Source: Ramlibacter sp. | GTDB taxonomy: Bacteria; Pseudomonadota; Gammaproteobacteria; Burkholderiales; Burkholderiaceae_C | Assembly (NCBI RefSeq): GCF_028291745.1 | Contig: NZ_JAQGNQ010000066.1 | Coordinates: 62,001-126,000 of the forward strand | Length of the DNA stretch: 64,000 bases | Direction: 5' to 3' | Notes under the pieces: generated by a model | What the model was told of the DNA's origin: nothing | The model's input: only the letters and a program-made list of their open reading frames with translations | The model's database searches: none | In this document: positions 1 through 8,265 of the stretch, piece after piece | Position numbering within the stretch: the first letter of the stretch is position 1 | How the letters are laid out: each line of letters starts with the position of its first letter | Position numbers and translations under genes: made by a program

Positions 1-1293
1 AACGGCGGCGACGGCTTCGAGGCGGCCCTGCACCTCAAGCGCTGGGGCAAGCAGCCGGTGCTCACCTGGCTGGGCGAACCGGCGCGCACGCCGGCGGATG
101 CGCACGCTGCGCGCGAGCGCGCCCTGGCCGCAGGCGTGAGCATCGCCGCCGCGCCACCGGCCCAATGGGACCTGGCGATCGACGCACTGCTCGGGATCGG
201 CAGCACGCGGGCGCCCGAAGGCGCCCTGCTCGCGCAGATCGAGGCGCTGAATGCATCGCCGGCGCCCGTGCTGGCGATCGACCTGCCCTCCGGATTGAAT
301 GCCGACACCGGCCACGCCGATGCCGTCGTACGTGCAAGTCATACGCTTGCGCTGCTCGCGCTGAAGCCGGGCCTCTTCACCGCGCAGGGCCGCGACGCGG
401 CCGGCGCCGTTTGGTTCGACCACCTGCAGGTCGATGCCAGCGGTGAGACGCCCGTCGCCACCCTCTTGGCGCCACCCGCTGCCGCGCGCCGGCTGCACGC
501 GAGCCACAAGGGCAGCTACGGCGATGTGGCGATTGTCGGCGGCGCCGCCGGCATGACGGGCGCGGCGCTGCTGGCCGGGCGGGCGGCGCTCGCGCATGGA
601 GCCGGGCGCGTGCTGGTCGGCTTCCTCGCTCCGGACGCGCCGACTCTTGATTTGCAACAGCCCGACCTGATGGTGCGTCCCTGGGACAGCCTGGACCTGC
701 CGCGCATCACCGTGGCCTGTGGCTGCGGCGGTGGCGAGGCGGTGCAAGAGGCCTTGCGCCGCGTGCTCGATGCGCGGGCGCTGGTGCTCGATGCCGATGC
801 GCTCAATGCGATCGCCGGGGACCTGCAATTGCAATCGCTGCTGCAGGCGCGGGCCTGGCGCGGCGCCGCCACGGTGCTCACGCCGCATCCGCTGGAAGCG
901 GCCCGCCTGCTGGGGCAGGACACCACGGCCGTCCAGGCCGACCGCCTCGCCGCCGCGCGCGAACTCGCCCGGCGCTTCGAGTGTGTCGTGGTGCTGAAAG
1001 GATCAGGGACGGTGATCGCCGCGCCCGACGGCCAGCTGCGGATCAATCCGACCGGCAATGCGCGCCTGGCCATCGCCGGCACCGGCGACGTGCTGGCCGG
1101 CATGGTCGCCGCGCGGCTGGCCAACAAGGAAGACGCGTTTGCAGCGGCATGCGATGCGGTGTATCTGCATGGCCTCGCAGCGGATCGGTGGCCGCGGGAC
1201 GTGCCACTCACGGCGAGCGCGTTGGCCTCGGGGTCGGACACGGTGGGTTGCGCTACGCGCAACCCACCCTACGACGAACGAGTGGCCCCGTAG
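1..1293 (+). CDS. nnr: Bifunctional NAD(P)H-hydrate epimerase / ADP-dependent dehydratase, 5'-truncated
   Basis: Nnr repairs damaged NAD(P)HX. Its N-terminal YjeF domain epimerises the hydrate and its C-terminal domain dehydrates the S form using ADP. The frame is open from the first base, which encodes NGGDG of the epimerase phosphate/NAD-binding motif, so the gene starts upstream of the window. The dehydratase part shows a glycine-rich stretch (GSYGDVAIVGGAAG), TVLTPHPLEAARLLG and the catalytic GTGDVLAGM motif. The family normally ends shortly after LTASALA. Here about 17 further residues (VGCATRNPPY onward) and the stop codon are supplied by a palindromic repeat. The identification is secure; the exact natural C-terminus is less so. 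Confidence 0.93.
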   Translation, partial: NGGDGFEAALHLKRWGKQPVLTWLGEPARTPADAHAARERALAAGVSIAAAPPAQWDLAIDALLGIGSTRAPEGALLAQIEALNASPAPVLAIDLPSGLNADTGHADAVVRASHTLALLALKPGLFTAQGRDAAGAVWFDHLQVDASGETPVATLLAPPAAARRLHASHKGSYGDVAIVGGAAGMTGAALLAGRAALAHGAGRVLVGFLAPDAPTLDLQQPDLMVRPWDSLDLPRITVACGCGGGEAVQEALRRVLDARALVLDADALNAIAGDLQLQSLLQARAWRGAATVLTPHPLEAARLLGQDTTAVQADRLAAARELARRFECVVVLKGSGTVIAAPDGQLRINPTGNARLAIAGTGDVLAGMVAARLANKEDAFAAACDAVYLHGLAADRWPRDVPLTASALASGSDTVGCATRNPPYDERVAP

Positions 1294-1320
1294 GGTGGGA
1301 TGCCCGCAGGGCACCCCACC
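1242..1320. repeat. Palindromic repeat, GTAGGGTGG family, copy 1
   Basis: Two imperfectly inverted arms (1242-1273 and 1289-1320) each contain a smaller palindrome. The left one is built on GGGTTGCGC / GCGCAACCC and the right one on GTAGGGTGGGATGCCC / GGGCACCCCAC. The same motif recurs at 43355-43441 and 63373-63407. The left arm lies inside the 3' end of nnr and the right arm just past its stop, so it may also act as a transcription terminator between the convergent nnr and SDR genes. Confidence 0.85.
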
Positions 1321-1329
1321 ACACCCCGA

Positions 1330-2091
1330 TCACCCCCGCCCCACGAACGGCATCTTCGTGGCCATCACGGTGTGGAACAGCACGTTGGCCTCCAGCGGCA
1401 GGCTGGCCATGTAGAGGATGGACTGGCCGACGATGTCGACGTCCATCAGCGGCTCCACGGCGATCTCGCCGTTGGCCTGCGGCACGCCCTTGGCCATGCG
1501 CGCGGCCAGGTCGGTCATGGCATTGCCGATGTCGATCTGCCCCACCGCGATGTCGTAGCGGCGGCCGTCGAGCGCGGCGGTCTTGGTCAGCCCGGTCACC
1601 GCGTGCTTGGTCGCGGTGTAGGCGATCGAATGCGGGCGCGGCGCATGCGCCGAGATCGAGCCGTTGTTGATGATGCGCCCACCCATCGGGCTCTGCGCCT
1701 TCATCACGCGAAACGCATTCTGGATGCCGTAGAACACGCCCGACAGGTTGGTGTTGACCACGCGCTGCCAGTCGGCCGGATTCATGTCTTCCAGCGGCTG
1801 CACCGGCAAGCCCGTGCCGGCGTTGTTGAACACCAGGTCGACCCGGCCGAAGGCCTGCACGGTGGCATCGAACAACGCCCGCACGGAGTCGGGATTGGTG
1901 ATGTCCGTCGGCACAGCGAGAGCGCGCTCGCCGAACTGGCCCGCTACCTCCTGCAGCGGCTCCGCGCGGCGGCCCGCGACGGCGACGCGCCAGCCGGCCT
2001 TGAGCAATGCCAGTGCGGCGGCGCGGCCGATGCCGGTGCCGCCGCCCGTGACGATCGCGACCTGGCCGGCCGCGGCATGAGTGTCTGCCAT
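1330..2091 (-). CDS. SDR family NAD(P)-dependent oxidoreductase
   Basis: This is a classical short-chain dehydrogenase of 253 residues. It has the Rossmann motif [10 protein letters not shown] near residue 15, the NNAG motif, a serine in NNGSISA and the catalytic YTATK. The substrate cannot be told from sequence. The start is ATG at 2091, preceded by a good GAGGAG ribosome-binding site. It follows rnr on the same strand with a gap of about 23 bases, so it is probably co-transcribed with it. The C-terminus ([10 protein letters not shown]) is a common ending in this SDR subgroup. A functional link to RNase R is not implied by the co-transcription. Confidence 0.88.
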   Translation of the reverse strand: MADTHAAAGQVAIVTGGGTGIGRAAALALLKAGWRVAVAGRRAEPLQEVAGQFGERALAVPTDITNPDSVRALFDATVQAFGRVDLVFNNAGTGLPVQPLEDMNPADWQRVVNTNLSGVFYGIQNAFRVMKAQSPMGGRIINNGSISAHAPRPHSIAYTATKHAVTGLTKTAALDGRRYDIAVGQIDIGNAMTDLAARMAKGVPQANGEIAVEPLMDVDIVGQSILYMASLPLEANVLFHTVMATKMPFVGRG

Positions 2092-2114
2092 GGTGTCTCC
2101 TCGTTCGTTGGAAT

Positions 2115-4370
2115 TCAGCGCCGCGTCTTGCGCGGCGACTTGGCCTTGGCCGCCGCCTTCTTGGCTGCGCGCACCGCCTGCTTGGGCGCCTTGGCGCCCG
2201 CCGCCTTCCGGGGCGCCCGCTTGGCCGAGGCCTTGGCCGGCTCGCCCTCGCGGCCGGTGGCGGCGACGCCCTTCTCCTTCATGGCGCGGGCCATGAATTC
2301 CTCGTCGTCGCGCACCAGCCGGAAGTCGATCTTGCGGCCATCGAGATCGACGCGGCTCACCTGCACCCGCAAGCGGGAGCCGATCGCATAGCGGATGCCG
2401 GTGCGCTCGCCACGCAGCTCCTGGCGCGCCTCGTCGAACTTGAAGTACTCGCCTCCGAGTTCGGTGATGTGCACCAGGCCCTCGACATACATCGCATCCA
2501 GCGTGACGAAGATGCCGAAGCTGGTGGCCGCCGTGACCACACCGGAGTACTCCTCGCCGAGGTGGTCGCGCATGTACTTGCACTTGAGCCAGGCCTCGAC
2601 GTCGCGGCTGGCCTCGTCGGCCCGCCGCTCGTTGGCGCTGCAATGCAGGCCCGCGGCCTCCCAGGCCTGCAGTTCGCGCGAGCTGGCGACCGGCTGCTTC
2701 TTGGGCTTCTGCGTCGGTGCCGCGGCGCGCGCGGCGAGCCGGCGTGCCAGCTTCTCGTGCGCCTCGCCCGGCGTGGGCAAGGCCGGCAGCTGGTACTTTT
2801 CCTTCAGCAGGATCGCCTTGATCACGCGGTGCACCAGCAAGTCCGGATAGCGGCGGATCGGGCTGGTGAAGTGCGTGTAGGCCTCGTACGCCAGGCCGAA
2901 GTGGCCGCTGTTGTGCGGGCTGTAGATCGCCTGCTGCATCGAGCGCAGCAGCATCGTGCTGATCTGCTGCGCGTCCGGCCGGTCCTTCGTTGCGAGCGCA
3001 ATCTTCTGGAACTCCATCGGCGTCGGCTCGTCGGAGACCGTCATCCCGACCGCCATTGCCTTCAGGTACTGGCGCAGGATCTCGATCTTCTCCGGCGTCG
3101 GGCCCTCGTGCACCCGGAACAGCCCCGGGTGCTCGCCCTGCTGGATGAAGTCGGCGGAGCAGACGTTGGCGGCCAGCATGGCCTCCTCGATCAGCTTGTG
3201 GGCGTCGTTGCGCACGCGCGGCACGATCTGCTCGATGCGGCCGTTCTCGTCGCAGATGATCTGCGTCTCGACCGTGTCGAAGTCCACCGCGCCGCGGGCG
3301 TTGCGCGCCTTCAGCAGCGCGCGGTAGACGTCGTGCAGGTTCAGGAAATGCGGCACCAGCTCCTTGCGCCGCGCCGCCTCGGGCCCGCGGGTGTTGGCCA
3401 GGATGGCCGCGACCTCGGTGTAGGTCATGCGGGCATGACTGAACATCACGGCCGGATAGAACTGGTAGGCGTGGATCTCGCCATCGGCGGTGATCAGCAT
3501 GTCGCACACCATGCACAGGCGATCGACCTCGGGATTGAGCGAGCACAGGCCGTTGGACAGCTTCTCCGGCAGCATCGGAATGACGCGGCGCGGGAAGTAG
3601 ACGCTGGTCGCGCGGTCGTAGCCGTCGATGTCGATGGCGCTGCCGGTCTCCACGTAGTGGCTGACGTCGGCGATGGCGACCAGCAGGCGCCAGCCCTTGC
3701 CGCGGCCCACCTTGGCCGGCTCGCAGTAGACGGCATCGTCGAAGTCGCGCGCGTCCTCGCCGTCGATGGTCACCAGCGGCACGTCACTCAGGTCCACGCG
3801 CTTGCGCTTGTCCTGCACCCGCACCTTGTCCGGCAGCGAGCGCGCCTGCGCGATGCACGCTTCGGAGAATTCGTGCGGCACGCTGTACTTGCGCACCGCG
3901 ATCTCGATCTCCATGCCGGGATCGTCGACCTCGCCCAGCACTTCCTTGACGCGGCCCACCGGCTGGCCATAGAGGCTCGGCGGCTCGGTCAGTTCGACCA
4001 CCACCACCTGGCCCGCCTTGGCGAGACCGGTGGCGCCCTTGGGCACCAGCACGTCCTGGCCGTAGCGCTTGTCTTCGGGGGCCACCAGCCACACGCCGCT
4101 TTCGTGCAGCAGGCGGCCGATGATGGGATGCGGGGGCCGCTCGATGATCTCCACCACGCGGCCTTCGGGGCGGCCCCGGCGGTCCTGGCGGACGATGCGC
4201 GCGCGCACGCGATCGCGGTGCAGCACCGCGCGCATTTCATTCGGAGGCAGGTAGATGTCGGCTTCGCCGTCGTCGCGCACCACGTAGCCGTGGCCGTCGC
4301 GGTGTCCCTGGATCGCGCCCTCGATCTCATCGACCAGGCCGGAATTCTTCTCTGTGCTTTTGATATACAA
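2115..4370 (-). CDS. rnr: Ribonuclease R, short N-terminus
   Basis: RNase R is a processive 3'-5' exoribonuclease that degrades structured RNA. Cold-shock domains fill roughly residues 15-150. The RNB catalytic domain carries [15 protein letters not shown], where D203, D209, D211 and D212 match the four metal-binding aspartates of E. coli RNase R (272, 278, 280, 281). An S1 domain ([16 protein letters not shown]) follows, then a Lys/Ala-rich tail. The 69-residue offset means the usual N-terminal winged helix is absent. The start appears to be TTG at 4370 with AGGA upstream; no in-frame ATG lies between it and tRNA-Leu, 18 bases away on the other strand. The promoter must therefore overlap the tRNA gene. 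Confidence 0.95.
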   Translation of the reverse strand: MYIKSTEKNSGLVDEIEGAIQGHRDGHGYVVRDDGEADIYLPPNEMRAVLHRDRVRARIVRQDRRGRPEGRVVEIIERPPHPIIGRLLHESGVWLVAPEDKRYGQDVLVPKGATGLAKAGQVVVVELTEPPSLYGQPVGRVKEVLGEVDDPGMEIEIAVRKYSVPHEFSEACIAQARSLPDKVRVQDKRKRVDLSDVPLVTIDGEDARDFDDAVYCEPAKVGRGKGWRLLVAIADVSHYVETGSAIDIDGYDRATSVYFPRRVIPMLPEKLSNGLCSLNPEVDRLCMVCDMLITADGEIHAYQFYPAVMFSHARMTYTEVAAILANTRGPEAARRKELVPHFLNLHDVYRALLKARNARGAVDFDTVETQIICDENGRIEQIVPRVRNDAHKLIEEAMLAANVCSADFIQQGEHPGLFRVHEGPTPEKIEILRQYLKAMAVGMTVSDEPTPMEFQKIALATKDRPDAQQISTMLLRSMQQAIYSPHNSGHFGLAYEAYTHFTSPIRRYPDLLVHRVIKAILLKEKYQLPALPTPGEAHEKLARRLAARAAAPTQKPKKQPVASSRELQAWEAAGLHCSANERRADEASRDVEAWLKCKYMRDHLGEEYSGVVTAATSFGIFVTLDAMYVEGLVHITELGGEYFKFDEARQELRGERTGIRYAIGSRLRVQVSRVDLDGRKIDFRLVRDDEEFMARAMKEKGVAATGREGEPAKASAKRAPRKAAGAKAPKQAVRAAKKAAAKAKSPRKTRR

Positions 4371-4388
4371 TCTCGTTTTTCCTGAAAT

Positions 4389-4473
<85 letters not shown>

Positions 4474-4482
4474 GACACTTCG

Positions 4483-4508
4483 AAAAAGCCGGCGCATGCC
4501 GGCTTTTT
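4483..4508 (+). terminator. Rho-independent terminator after tRNA-Leu
   Basis: A perfect stem AAAAAGCCGGC / GCCGGCTTTTT with a GCAT loop ends in a run of T on both strands. It can therefore stop the tRNA-Leu transcript on the plus strand and also serve rimO, which converges from the right. Confidence 0.93.
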
Positions 4509-4574
4509 CAATGGTGTCGTGGTTTCGGTCACGGCAGGCATCATAAGCCTGCGCGGGTTGGGCATGTGCGGCGC

Positions 4575-5969
4575 TCAGATCGGCTCGGCGACGAGGTCGT
4601 GTCCATCGGTGGCGACGATGCGCGCTTGCGTGAACTCGCCCACCGCCAGCCGCTTGCTCAGCTTGCGCGGCGGCAGCAGGCGGACCGTGCCGTCGATCTC
4701 GGGGGCGTCCGCATAGGAGCGGCCCACGCCGCCCTTGCGGCCCAGCGCCGGCGCCGCATCCACCAGCACCTGCATGGTCGCACCCACGCGGCGTTGCAGC
4801 CGCGCAGCCGACACTTCCTCGGCCACCGCCATGAAGCGCGCCCGTCGTTCCTCGCGCACTTGCTGCGGCAGCATGCCCGGCAATTCGTTGGCGGCCGCAC
4901 CTTCCACCGGGCTGTACGCAAAGCAGCCGGCACGATCGATCTGCGCCTCGCGCACGAAGTCGAGCAGGTGCTGGAACTCCTCTTCGGTCTCGCCCGGGAA
5001 GCCGGCGATGAAGGTGCTGCGCACCACGATCTCGGGGCACAGCTCGCGCCAGCGGGAAATGCGCTCGAGGTTGCGTTCGCCGCTGGCGGGACGCTTCATC
5101 CGGCGCAGCACGTCGGGGTGGCTGTGCTGGAACGGCACGTCGAGATAAGGCAGCACGAGGCCGCTGGCCATCAGCGGAATCACTTCATCCACATGTGGGT
5201 ACGGATACACGTAGTGCAAGCGCACCCACGCGCCATGCGGCTGCGCCAGTTCGCCGAGCGCGGCCACGAGATCGAGCATGCGCGTCTTCACCGGCCGGCC
5301 GTTGAAGAAGCCGGTGCGGTACTTGACGTCCACGCCATACGCGGAGGTGTCCTGGCTGACCACCAGCAGTTCCTTCACGCCGCTCTCGAACAGGGCCTTG
5401 GCTTCCTTCAGCACGTCGCCCACCGGACGGCTCACCAGGTCGCCACGCATGGAAGGGATGATGCAGAAGGTGCAGCGATGGTTGCAGCCCTCGCTGATCT
5501 TGAGATAAGCGTAGTGCTTCGGCGTGAGCTTGATGCCCGTGGGCGGCACCAGGTCGACGAAGGGATCGTGCGGCTTGGGCAGGTGCGCGTGCACCGCGTC
5601 CATCACCTCCTGCGTGGCATGCGGGCCGGTGACGGCCAGCACCGAGGGATGGATCTCGCGCACCATGTTGTCGCTGGCCGCGCCCGCCCGCGCGCCCAGG
5701 CAACCCGTGACGATCACCCTGCCGTTGGCCGCCAGCGCCTCGCCGATCGTGTCGAGGCTTTCCTTGACGGCGTCGTCGATGAAGCCGCAGGTGTTGACGA
5801 TCACCAGGTCCGCGCCTTCGAAGGTCTTGGACGTGGTGTAGCCCTCGGCGCTCAGCTGGGTGAGGATCAGTTCGGAATCGGTCAGGGCCTTGGGACAGCC
5901 GAGGCTGACGAAGCCCACCTTGGGCGAGGCTGTGGCGGCGGGGGTGTCCAGGACTGCGAGGGCGCTCAT
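4575..5969 (-). CDS. rimO: Ribosomal protein S12 methylthiotransferase RimO
   Basis: RimO is a radical SAM enzyme that methylthiolates an aspartate of ribosomal protein S12. The N-terminal UPF0004 domain has three cluster cysteines (C25 in SLGCPK, C61 in NTCGF, C90 in VTGCLG). The radical SAM motif is CNHRCTFC (C162, C166, C169), and a TRAM domain lies at the end ([10 protein letters not shown] onward). At 464 residues it is the usual length. The ATG at 5969 is almost touched by AGGGAG, an unusually short spacing. The N-terminus up to [12 protein letters not shown] agrees with family alignments. It stands alone between two terminator-bounded units. Confidence 0.97.
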   Translation of the reverse strand: MSALAVLDTPAATASPKVGFVSLGCPKALTDSELILTQLSAEGYTTSKTFEGADLVIVNTCGFIDDAVKESLDTIGEALAANGRVIVTGCLGARAGAASDNMVREIHPSVLAVTGPHATQEVMDAVHAHLPKPHDPFVDLVPPTGIKLTPKHYAYLKISEGCNHRCTFCIIPSMRGDLVSRPVGDVLKEAKALFESGVKELLVVSQDTSAYGVDVKYRTGFFNGRPVKTRMLDLVAALGELAQPHGAWVRLHYVYPYPHVDEVIPLMASGLVLPYLDVPFQHSHPDVLRRMKRPASGERNLERISRWRELCPEIVVRSTFIAGFPGETEEEFQHLLDFVREAQIDRAGCFAYSPVEGAAANELPGMLPQQVREERRARFMAVAEEVSAARLQRRVGATMQVLVDAAPALGRKGGVGRSYADAPEIDGTVRLLPPRKLSKRLAVGEFTQARIVATDGHDLVAEPI

Positions 5970-6068
5970 CTCCCTATTGTCCCTGATGACGAATGACCTC
6001 GTGTCCTGGCGGACGCTCGATGACGAATGAGGCGGCCGACCGCTCCACCTGCGTCATCCGTCATTGCG

Positions 6069-6602
6069 TCATTTCTTGATCCCGAACGCCCCCAGCATCT
6101 GCTCGGTGTTCTTCTGCATTTGCTCCTGCATCTTCTCGAACATCGTCTTGGACTGTTCGGCGTAGTTGCCGATCACGCCCTGCATCAGCGGATTGGGCAC
6201 CTTCATCAGCTGCGTCCACATCTCGGGCGTGAAATTCTTCGTCTGTTCGGCCATCTGGCCCTGCAGGTCGGTGAAGGCCTGCACGTTCTTCTCGAGATAG
6301 CTGCCCATGAAGCCCTGCATGGCATGGCCGTAGAAGCGGATGATGTTGGCCAGCGCGGCCTCGGTGAACATCGGCGCGCCGCCCGCCTCTTCCTCGAGGA
6401 TGATCTGCAGCAGGATGCTGCGCGTGAGGTCCTCGTTGGTCTTGGCGTCGCGCACCACGAAGGCCTGGGTGTCCATCACCAGCTGCTTGACTTCGGCGAG
6501 CGTGATGTAGGCGGAGGTTTCGGTGTCGTAGAGCCGGCGGTTCGGGTACTTCTTGATGACGCGCTGCACTTGCTTGGCGGCGCCGGCTTTCTTGCTGGTC
6601 AC
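6069..6602 (-). CDS. phaR: Polyhydroxyalkanoate synthesis repressor PhaR
   Basis: PhaR binds PHA granules and represses phasin genes until polymer is present. The N-terminal DNA-binding domain is typical (KKYPNRRLYDTETSAYITL), followed by the PHB-accumulation regulatory segments (EDLTRSILLQII; MFTEAALANIIRFYG) and a Gln/Met-rich C-terminus. The GTG at 6602 is chosen because CAGGAG lies at a good distance upstream and MTSKKAG is a plausible N-terminus; a longer frame to 6650 exists but lacks such a site. A TGTTGC-N3-GCAACA palindrome in its promoter region is repeated at the phasin gene at 53279, so autoregulation is likely. Confidence 0.95.
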   Translation of the reverse strand: MTSKKAGAAKQVQRVIKKYPNRRLYDTETSAYITLAEVKQLVMDTQAFVVRDAKTNEDLTRSILLQIILEEEAGGAPMFTEAALANIIRFYGHAMQGFMGSYLEKNVQAFTDLQGQMAEQTKNFTPEMWTQLMKVPNPLMQGVIGNYAEQSKTMFEKMQEQMQKNTEQMLGAFGIKK

Positions 6603-6637
6603 GAACGGGACTCCTGGTGGCGGGTTCGCCCCCGCAC

Positions 6638-6659
6638 TGTTGCGTTGCAACAGATTCTA
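6638..6659 (-). promoter_or_regulatory. Predicted PhaR operator and -10 element before phaR
   Basis: Positions 6638-6652 hold the perfect palindrome TGTTGC-GTT-GCAACA. On the minus strand a -10-like TAGAAT (6654-6659) sits just upstream of it, so bound repressor would cover the transcription start. The same palindrome with the same position after a -10 is found before the phasin gene (53194-53208). The role as PhaR site is inferred from this sharing. Confidence 0.7.
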
Positions 6660-6835
6660 GGGAGGCGCGCGGCCCTGCATGGCGGGAACAACCCTAAGCG
6701 CCGGATGCGTGCGAAGTACACGGGCCGGGCCGCGCCGCATCATACCCAGCGGGGCTTTGCTGGAAACGGCCGGGCCGCTGGCGTATCCTTGCGGCCGTGT
6801 TGTCGTGGCCATCCGGCCGTCTGGAGATCTTTCCC

Positions 6836-7732
6836 GTGAAATGGGCCCTGGTTGTTCTGTATGTCCTCTCGATCGGGTGGATCCACTTTCGCGGGCGCGT
6901 GCGCCATCGCCTGGGCAAGCAGGTCTTCGACCACTCCGCCTTCGTCGCGCCCTTGAATGTCCTGATGTACGCGTTCTCGCGCGTGCCGGCCAAGCCCTAC
7001 CTGCCGGTGCAGGAATGGCCCGAGCTGCTCGAACTGCAGAAGAACTGGCACGTGATCCGCGACGAGGGCGAAGAACTGGCGCGGCTGCGCGCCGTCAAGG
7101 CCGCCGACAACAACGACGCCGGCTTCAACTCCTTCTTCAAGGAAGGCTGGAAGCGCTTCTATCTCAAGTGGTACGAGGTGAGGCCGGAGTCCGCCGAGCG
7201 CCTGTGCCCGCGCACCGTCGAACTCCTGCGCAACACGCCCTGCATCAAGGCCGCGCTCTTTGCCGAACTGCCGCCGCGCGCCAAGCTCAACGCACACCGC
7301 GACCCCTATGCCGGATCGCTGCGCTACCACCTCGGCCTGCGCACGCCCAACGACGACAGCTGCCGCATCTACGTCGATGGCGAGCCCTATAGCTGGCGCG
7401 ACGGCGAAGGCGTGATCTTCGACGAGACCTACATCCACTGGGTGCGCAACGACACCGACGAGTCGCGCATGATCCTGCTGTGCGACATCGAACGGCCCAT
7501 GAAGTACCGCTGGGCGCAGGCCGCGCAAGGCTGGGTGTCGCGCAACGTCATGAGCGCCGCGGCCTCGCCCAACGAGGCCAGCGACCGCACCGGCCTGATC
7601 AACAAGCTGTTCCTCGTCTCCTTCCACGCCGGCCGCATGCGCCGCCGCTTCAAGCAGTGGAACCGCACCGCCTACCGCGCGACCAAGCTGGCGCTGGTGG
7701 TGGGCGCCGTGGCGTTCCTCGTCTGGATCTGA
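6836..7732 (+). CDS. lpxO: LpxO-like lipid A / aspartyl-asparaginyl beta-hydroxylase family dioxygenase
   Basis: A 298-residue Fe(II)/2-oxoglutarate dioxygenase of the Asp/Asn beta-hydroxylase family. A membrane segment at the N-terminus (residues 3-17) and another at the extreme C-terminus resemble LpxO, which hydroxylates lipid A acyl chains at the inner membrane. The iron ligands are H154 and D156 (NAHRDPYAGSLRYHL) and H201 (YIHWVRND), and R211 would bind 2-oxoglutarate. The GTG at 6836 is chosen because GGAGAT lies eight bases upstream and the hydrophobic segment then begins at once. It is divergent from phaR and closed by a strong terminator. A related peptide-hydroxylase role cannot be excluded. 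Confidence 0.85.
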   Translation: MKWALVVLYVLSIGWIHFRGRVRHRLGKQVFDHSAFVAPLNVLMYAFSRVPAKPYLPVQEWPELLELQKNWHVIRDEGEELARLRAVKAADNNDAGFNSFFKEGWKRFYLKWYEVRPESAERLCPRTVELLRNTPCIKAALFAELPPRAKLNAHRDPYAGSLRYHLGLRTPNDDSCRIYVDGEPYSWRDGEGVIFDETYIHWVRNDTDESRMILLCDIERPMKYRWAQAAQGWVSRNVMSAAASPNEASDRTGLINKLFLVSFHAGRMRRRFKQWNRTAYRATKLALVVGAVAFLVWI

Positions 7733-7769
7733 TCGCCTGATCCCCTGATCCCCTGATCCCCTGATCGCC
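7730..7769. repeat. Five-unit 8-bp tandem repeat TGATCCCC
   Basis: Five consecutive octamers start exactly at the lpxO stop codon: TGATCGCC, three identical TGATCCCC, then TGATCGCC. Copy number could vary without touching the protein, since the array begins with the TGA stop. It leads directly into the terminator hairpin. Confidence 0.95.
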
Positions 7770-7771
7770 AG

Positions 7772-7795
7772 GCGGGCCCCCATGGGCCCGCTTTT
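7772..7795 (+). terminator. Rho-independent terminator after lpxO
   Basis: The stem GCGGGCCC / GGGCCCGC encloses a four-base loop and is followed by TTTT. It separates lpxO from the sigma-54 promoter that begins 15 bases further on. Confidence 0.93.
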
Positions 7796-7809
7796 GCGTT
7801 CCGCGGCTG

Positions 7810-7824
7810 TGGCACGGGCCTTGC
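7810..7824 (+). promoter_or_regulatory. Sigma-54 (RpoN) promoter of the amidohydrolase operon
   Basis: TGGCACGGGCCTTGC matches the -24/-12 consensus TGGCACG-N4-TTGC, with exactly ten bases between the invariant GG and GC. Transcription would start near 7836, giving a leader of about 220 bases before atzG. Sigma-54 control fits a nitrogen-scavenging operon, since NtrC-type activators work through it. No clear NtrC-type upstream site was recognised, because the upstream DNA is the lpxO terminator and gene. Confidence 0.8.
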
Positions 7825-8055
7825 GGAGCATCTGCCGTACATGGATGGATGCCCCCGCATGGTGCAGATGCCGCTCACCGCCGCCCGCGCCCGCAGGGCG
7901 CGCTGTCCTCCCTTCTCGTATCGGCCGGCGGGCGATGCCACCGTGGTGCGCCGCCTGCGCAATGCGGGTGCGCGGGCGCACGGCATCGACATTTCCCACC
8001 GCGGCCGCTGACTCGCGCCTCCCGCAGCGCTGCCGACCGCCTGAACCGCAAGACC
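7825..8055 (+). other. Operon leader region without a convincing gene
   Basis: The 5' part has an 8-bp inverted repeat, GCATCTGC (7828-7835) and GCAGATGC (7864-7871), at the predicted transcription start; it could be an operator or a leader stem-loop. A 56-codon frame at 7841-8011 (ATG, TGA) lies inside. Part of it (DATVVRRLRNAGA) vaguely resembles a helix of amidase-signature enzymes, so it might be a leader peptide or a fossil, but there is no ribosome-binding site and it is not called as a gene. Nothing else was seen. Confidence 0.5.
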
Positions 8056-8265
8056 ATGGAAGAAACCGAAGTCCTGAACTACGTCAGGGCCGCGGCGCTG
8101 GCGGTCGGCATTCCGCTGACCGACGCACGCGCCCAAGCCGTGGCCCTGCACCTGGGCCGCAGCGTCGCCATCGCGCGGCTGCTGGAACAGGCGCCGCTCG
8201 CGCCCGCCGACGAGCCGGCCGAGGTCTATCGGCCGGCGCCCTTCCCGCAGGAGGACCCAGCATGA
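8056..8265 (+). CDS. atzG: AtzG-like small subunit (DUF4089, GatC-like)
   Basis: A 69-residue protein (METEVL-type start, MEETEVLNYV) of the DUF4089 family. In Pseudomonas sp. ADP the equally short AtzG is a GatC-like partner that folds around the amidase AtzE. Features that match are the N-terminal helix, the central LHLGRSVAIARLLEQ helix and an acidic/Pro-rich tail. The stop overlaps the atzE start (ATGA), so the two subunits are translationally coupled, as expected for a stoichiometric complex. The frame stays open upstream, but that part is low-complexity and the ATG at 8056 gives the family length. The ribosome-binding site is weak. Confidence 0.87.
   Translation: MEETEVLNYVRAAALAVGIPLTDARAQAVALHLGRSVAIARLLEQAPLAPADEPAEVYRPAPFPQEDPA

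Noticed and set aside
2469..4385. A 638-codon open frame on the plus strand, antisense to rnr
   Set aside because: It is a shadow of the high-GC rnr gene, rich in His/Arg/Gln/Ala as expected for a reverse frame, with no domain and running through the tRNA-Leu gene boundary.
7849..8055. An N-terminal extension of atzG giving a 138-residue protein
   Set aside because: The extension is low-complexity and has no counterpart in the AtzG family, whose length of about 68 residues is matched by the ATG at 8056.
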